A DNA stretch of 8,875 bases from an uncultured Lachnospiraceae bacterium (lineage in GTDB: Bacteria > Bacillota > Clostridia > Lachnospirales > Lachnospiraceae), in contig CAJUOE010000199.1 of assembly GCA_910587895.1 (NCBI GenBank), positions 1-8,875 on the forward strand, given 5' to 3'. Of the stretch, positions 6,215 to 8,875 are shown piece by piece. The notes under the pieces are model-generated. The model searched no databases and was not told where the DNA came from. It saw only the letters and a program-made list of their open reading frames with translations. The first letter of the stretch is position 1; each line of letters begins with the position of its first letter. The translations under genes and the position numbers were made by a program.

Positions 6215-7117
6215 ATGGATATTTTGAATATTTCCCATGTCAGCAAATCCTTTGGGAGCAACCAGGTAATTGATGACCTGAGTTTCTCTGTGCCAGAGCA
6301 TTCTGTATTTGGGTTTATCGGAAAAAACGGCGCGGGCAAGACTACAACCATGAAGATGGCGCTTGGCCTGTTGAAGGCAGATGGGGGAGAAATTTTTGTC
6401 AATGGGGAGAAAGTCCGCTTTGGACAGAACACGACCAACCGTTATATCGGCTATCTGCCGGATGTGCCGGAATTCTATGGTTTCCTGACGCCCGGGGAAT
6501 ATCTTAAGATGTGCGGGGAGATAACGGGCATGGAAAAGGCACAGATACAGGAAAGGGCAAAGGATCTGCTGGCCCTGGTCGGGCTTGAGAGCGTGAATAA
6601 GCGCATCCGCGGTTTTTCACGGGGCATGAAACAGCGGCTTGGGATTGCACAGGCACTTTTAAACCAGCCGCGGCTGCTGATCTGTGATGAGCCGACCTCT
6701 GCGCTTGACCCTGTGGGGCGCAAAGAAATTCTGGACATCCTGCACGCGGTAAAGGAGCATACGACTGTCCTCTTTTCTACGCATATCCTGTCGGATGTGG
6801 AGCGCATCTGTGACCGGATTGCCTTTCTTCACGAGGGAAAAATTGCATTGAAAGGGACGATTGATGAGATAAAAAATATCCGTAAAGGCGATAGCATCGA
6901 GATTGAATTCTTCCGCCCTGAGGATGCAAAGCGGTTTTTGCAGATACAGGAGACGGCCGTGCAGACAGAACGCACAAAGGTTCTTCTCTCCGGAAACAGG
7001 CAGACAGATATGCTGGCGGTAATGAAGTTACTGGCTGAGAACCATATCTTCATTCAGAGGCTGGAACAGCTGGAGCCGACGCTGGAGGAGTTGTTTATGG
7101 AGGTGGTCAGGAAATGA
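6215..7117 (+). CDS. ABC transporter ATP-binding protein, YxlF/BcrA-like
   Basis: The 300-aa protein is the nucleotide-binding subunit of an ABC-2 exporter and sits on the cytoplasmic face. Motifs in order: Walker A GKNGAGKTT (36-44), a Q-loop region reading YLPDVPEFYGF with no glutamine, as often in this subfamily, a degenerate signature FSRGMKQR (134-141), Walker B LLICDEP (154-160), D-loop SALD (162-165) and switch His190 in STH. Residues from about 215 form the extra C-terminal domain common in BcrA-type ATPases, ending LEELFMEVVRK. The ATG at 6215 follows GGAGG by 6 nt; the frame is open upstream only by overlapping the small membrane-protein gene. It overlaps the permease gene by 4 bp (ATGA), which indicates coupled translation. 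Family members export peptides or antibiotics, or give resistance to them; the substrate here is unknown. Confidence 0.93.
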   Translation: MDILNISHVSKSFGSNQVIDDLSFSVPEHSVFGFIGKNGAGKTTTMKMALGLLKADGGEIFVNGEKVRFGQNTTNRYIGYLPDVPEFYGFLTPGEYLKMCGEITGMEKAQIQERAKDLLALVGLESVNKRIRGFSRGMKQRLGIAQALLNQPRLLICDEPTSALDPVGRKEILDILHAVKEHTTVLFSTHILSDVERICDRIAFLHEGKIALKGTIDEIKNIRKGDSIEIEFFRPEDAKRFLQIQETAVQTERTKVLLSGNRQTDMLAVMKLLAENHIFIQRLEQLEPTLEELFMEVVRK

Positions 7118-7884
7118 GACAGTATCTTGCATTTACGAAAAAAGAATGGCTGGAGCAGATAAGGACGGGCAAGCTGTTAGTGCTGGCAATTGTGTTTGTG
7201 CTCTTTGGCATTATGAATCCGGCGCTCGCCAAAATTACGCCCTGGATGATGGAGATGATGTCGGACCAGCTTGCGCAGACAGGCATGACGGTCACTGCGG
7301 TGGAGGTTGATGCGCTGACCTCATGGACGCAGTTTTTTAAGAATATGCCATTGGCGCTGGTAGTCTTTCTGATTATGTCAGCCGGCATCTTCACAGCGGA
7401 GTATCAAAAAGGAACACTCATTAATATTGTCACCAAAGGCATGAAACGATGGAAAATATATTTCTCGAAAATGTGTGTGATGGAGGCGGTCTGGACACTG
7501 GGATGTTTGCTCAGTTATAGTATTACTTATGGGTACAACGCTTACTTCTGGGATAACAGTATTGTGCATCATATTAATTTTGCCGTATTCGCATTCTGGC
7601 TGTTTGGTTTCTGGCTTATTTTTGTCCTTGGCCTGGCGTCGGCCTTTTGTAATTCATCAGCTGTTGTTATGCTCATTGTGGCTGCAGCGTTCGGCGTGTC
7701 TTATCTTGCCAGTCTGTTTCCGGCGATCAAAGAATATTCGCCGTCTTATCTTTTGGAGTCTGCCGGCCTTCTGGCGGGGGGAGAGGGGACAGGGGCTTAT
7801 ATGAGCGCGATCCTCGTCACCATCGGCCTGATTCTGGTGGGAAATGTGCTGGCTGTGATTGGTTTTGACAGGAAAAATATTTAA
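7114..7884 (+). CDS. ABC-2 family transporter permease, YxlG-like
   Basis: The 256-aa integral membrane protein has about six hydrophobic segments (roughly 21-36, 78-93, 120-138, 155-178, 182-201 and 229-250). An extracytoplasmic loop of about 40 residues (37-77) follows the first. The cytoplasmic stretch EYQKGTLINIVTKGMKRWKI (96-115) is the element that ABC-2 permeases use near the ATPase contact, and the N-terminus begins with a charged amphipathic helix (FTKKEWLEQIRTGK). No peptidase or large external domain is present. The start overlaps the ATPase stop, so the two subunits are made together, and it is the last gene before the terminator at 7896. With one permease gene visible, a homodimer is the simplest model. 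Family is clear; substrate is not. Confidence 0.9.
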   Translation: MRQYLAFTKKEWLEQIRTGKLLVLAIVFVLFGIMNPALAKITPWMMEMMSDQLAQTGMTVTAVEVDALTSWTQFFKNMPLALVVFLIMSAGIFTAEYQKGTLINIVTKGMKRWKIYFSKMCVMEAVWTLGCLLSYSITYGYNAYFWDNSIVHHINFAVFAFWLFGFWLIFVLGLASAFCNSSAVVMLIVAAAFGVSYLASLFPAIKEYSPSYLLESAGLLAGGEGTGAYMSAILVTIGLILVGNVLAVIGFDRKNI

Positions 7885-7928
7885 TAAAAAAAAACAGGAA
7901 AACCTGAATTTAAGGTTTTCCTATTTTT
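7884..7928. terminator. Bidirectional rho-independent terminator
   Basis: AGGAAAACCT (7896-7905) and AGGTTTTCCT (7913-7922) form a perfect 10-bp stem with a 7-nt loop. On the plus strand it is followed by ATTTTT and ends the exporter operon. On the minus strand it is followed by G and nine Ts (from the A-run 7886-7894) and ends the convergent 87-aa gene. An overlapping hairpin uses TTCCTAT (7918-7924) and ATAGGAA (7932-7938). Confidence 0.92.
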
Positions 7929-7956
7929 CTGATAGGAACAATTCTGAAATTTCCTA

Positions 7957-8220
7957 TTATGGCGTGGTCGGTCCGGGGAATTTGTCAGTGCCAAACATGT
8001 ATTTCATCAGACGGTCGGCATCTTCCGGATCGTAAGCCACAAGTTCCAGCTCCTGAATCATAGACTCATCACTGAAGAGATTTGTGATCGTGATATATTT
8101 GGTGAGCTGGGACTTTAAGTTCAGGCGGTCGCCCTGTGTGGAGACCAGCTCTACGGTGCCTTTGCACTGGTCTACTACTTTGAAAAATTCTTCTGTGTCT
8201 TTGATGTTGTAAAGTTTCAT
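7957..8220 (-). CDS. Unrecognised small soluble protein, 87 aa
   Basis: I do not recognise a characterised family. The gene is supported by AAAGGAG 8 nt before the ATG at 8220, a promoter upstream, a terminator downstream and a protein-like composition. The product is soluble and acidic with no signal peptide, membrane segment or cysteine-based metal motif apart from the single Cys19. It begins MKLYNIKDTEEFFKVVDQCK and has alternating strand-like and helix-like parts (VELVSTQGDRLNLKS, then DPEDADRLMKYMFG). The visible order suggests a small alpha/beta fold. It lies 56 bp after a LysR-type regulator on the same strand but appears to have its own promoter. Similar short proteins probably exist in related Lachnospiraceae; that is from memory, not a search. 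Confidence 0.75.
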   Translation of the reverse strand: MKLYNIKDTEEFFKVVDQCKGTVELVSTQGDRLNLKSQLTKYITITNLFSDESMIQELELVAYDPEDADRLMKYMFGTDKFPGPTTP

Positions 8221-8240
8221 GGTGTAATCTCCTTTCTGAT

Positions 8241-8268
8241 AATATATTTATGGTTAAGTAACTGACAA
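8241..8268 (-). promoter_or_regulatory. Probable promoter of the 87-aa protein gene
   Basis: On the minus strand, TTGTCA (8268-8263) and TATATT (8246-8241) are separated by 16 bp. The -35 box lies inside the 14-bp palindrome at 8262-8275, so binding there would affect initiation. Confidence 0.55.
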
Positions 8269-8275
8269 TTGTCAG
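8262..8275. promoter_or_regulatory. 14-bp perfect palindrome, candidate operator
   Basis: CTGACAATTGTCAG is perfectly self-complementary, ends 1 bp from the LysR stop codon and covers the -35 box of the next gene. No T-run follows on the minus strand, so it is not a terminator. A repressor site is the simplest reading. Confidence 0.45.
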
Positions 8276-8276
8276 G

Positions 8277-8875
8277 TTACGTTCCATCGTCGGGAAGTAA
8301 TTTTAAAAACTCACTGGCGGACGGTGACAGCGGAAGGCTCGGATTGATGGCAGCCACAAGCTGCCGCCCCGGAATCGCCTCTCTGGTCTTAAGGATCTGC
8401 AGTTCGTCGTCTTCGGACAGACAGTAGTCCGGGACAAATGTAATCCCAAGTCCAATCCTTGCAAGGTCGATAAGAAAATCATTGCTGTTTAACTCGACCT
8501 CCGGAATAAGCTCCAGTTGATGCTGTAAAAAAAGGTGATGCAGAAATTCGCTCGTAGCGCTTTTTCTGTCCAGCATCAATATCGGATATTTTGCAAGTTG
8601 TGCGAAAGAAAGCTCGCCCTGCGGTACATCCATGCAAGCGCGATTGGCAATAAACACATCCCGAAAACCGGCAACGGTCTTGTGGATGTACGCATCGTTC
8701 ATCCGCGCGTTGGGATAGTTTGTGATAATCAGGTCAACCTTTCCCTGCGATAAAAGCTCCACACAGCCCGGAGAAGTTGCAATTGCCACCACCGGAACAT
8801 CATCGGATGAAGGCCTCGTTTCCAACAACACGAAACTCCACGTCGAATTACACAATCCCAATAATCTCCTCTCTG
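8277..8875 (-). CDS. LysR-type transcriptional regulator, C-terminal effector domain (5' part outside window)
   Basis: About 198 residues of the substrate-binding domain are visible; the DNA-binding half lies beyond the right edge. Family features are GKVDLIITNYPN in the first lobe, FRDVFIANRACMDVPQGELS in the hinge and second lobe, and NSNDFLIDLARIGLGITFVPDYCL, the GxGIxxxP element typical of LysR proteins. LysR regulators usually bind a small molecule here and activate a nearby gene, often divergent. The target may lie to the right. A TTG at 8861 is not a real start; the frame is open to the edge. The entry into the domain (ERRLLGLCNSTWSFVLLETR) is about 6-7 residues shorter than usual before the GKVDL element, and the neighbouring frame just upstream reads REEIIGI, which would also fit. 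A frameshift or small deletion near 8790-8860 is therefore possible. Confidence 0.85.
   Translation of the reverse strand, partial: ERRLLGLCNSTWSFVLLETRPSSDDVPVVAIATSPGCVELLSQGKVDLIITNYPNARMNDAYIHKTVAGFRDVFIANRACMDVPQGELSFAQLAKYPILMLDRKSATSEFLHHLFLQHQLELIPEVELNSNDFLIDLARIGLGITFVPDYCLSEDDELQILKTREAIPGRQLVAAINPSLPLSPSASEFLKLLPDDGT

Noticed and set aside
1485..7942. Near-identical short words (CTGATAGGAA followed by T or C and AATT) in the larB leader (1485-1499) and after the exporter terminator (7929-7943)
   Set aside because: One match of this size is expected by chance in a window of this length and A/T content, and the sites lie in unrelated contexts.
1..8875. CRISPR arrays, tRNA or rRNA genes, riboswitches
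   Set aside because: No regularly spaced repeats, RNA gene signatures or conserved riboswitch cores were seen.

Overview
The window looks like chromosomal DNA of a Gram-positive anaerobe of the Clostridia, most likely a Lachnospiraceae-type gut bacterium. This is inferred from mixed base composition with A/T-rich intergenic DNA, strong AGGAGG-type ribosome binding sites, consensus sigma-A promoters, and the gene families present. No rRNA, tRNA, CRISPR array or complete insertion sequence is visible.

Layout. (1) Positions 1-1526, minus strand: a nickel-pincer cofactor (NPN) operon, larB followed by larC with a 4-bp overlap. It starts from a near-consensus promoter whose spacer holds a perfect 15-bp palindrome. 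larC matches its family for 200 codons, then changes abruptly at about position 97 into unrelated sequence with a hairpin, so it looks interrupted or fused. (2) 1527-1815: A/T-rich divergent intergenic region with a second copy of a similar palindrome. (3) 1816-2196, plus strand: a one-gene unit for an HPr-like protein that keeps the regulatory-serine region but lacks the phosphorylatable-histidine motif. It has its own promoter and a strong terminator. (4) 2201-4643, plus strand: a 784-aa XPD/DinG-type iron-sulfur helicase with a RecB/Cas4-like PD-(D/E)XK nuclease domain at its N-terminus. (5) 4711-7928, plus strand: an apparent operon of an XRE regulator with a TPR-like C-terminal region, a YxlE-like small membrane protein (PLDc_N type), an ABC ATPase and an ABC-2 permease. 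The last three match the yxlE-yxlF-yxlG order of the Bacillus sigY operon. It ends at a bidirectional terminator. (6) 7957-8875, minus strand: a small unrecognised 87-aa protein with its own promoter and a 14-bp palindrome over the -35 box, then the C-terminal part of a LysR-type regulator running off the right edge.

How the genes work together. LarB makes the dicarboxylated pyridinium precursor of NPN and LarC inserts nickel; the sulfur-transfer step (LarE) and the LarA-type racemase are not in the window. The XRE regulator probably controls the exporter genes behind it, by analogy with regulator-exporter operons for peptides or antibiotics; the substrate cannot be read from sequence. The helicase-nuclease probably acts in DNA repair or genome defence. 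I see no clear multi-gene novel system. The best leads are the larC break, the paired operator-like palindromes at larB, the His-less HPr paralogue and the helicase-nuclease fusion.
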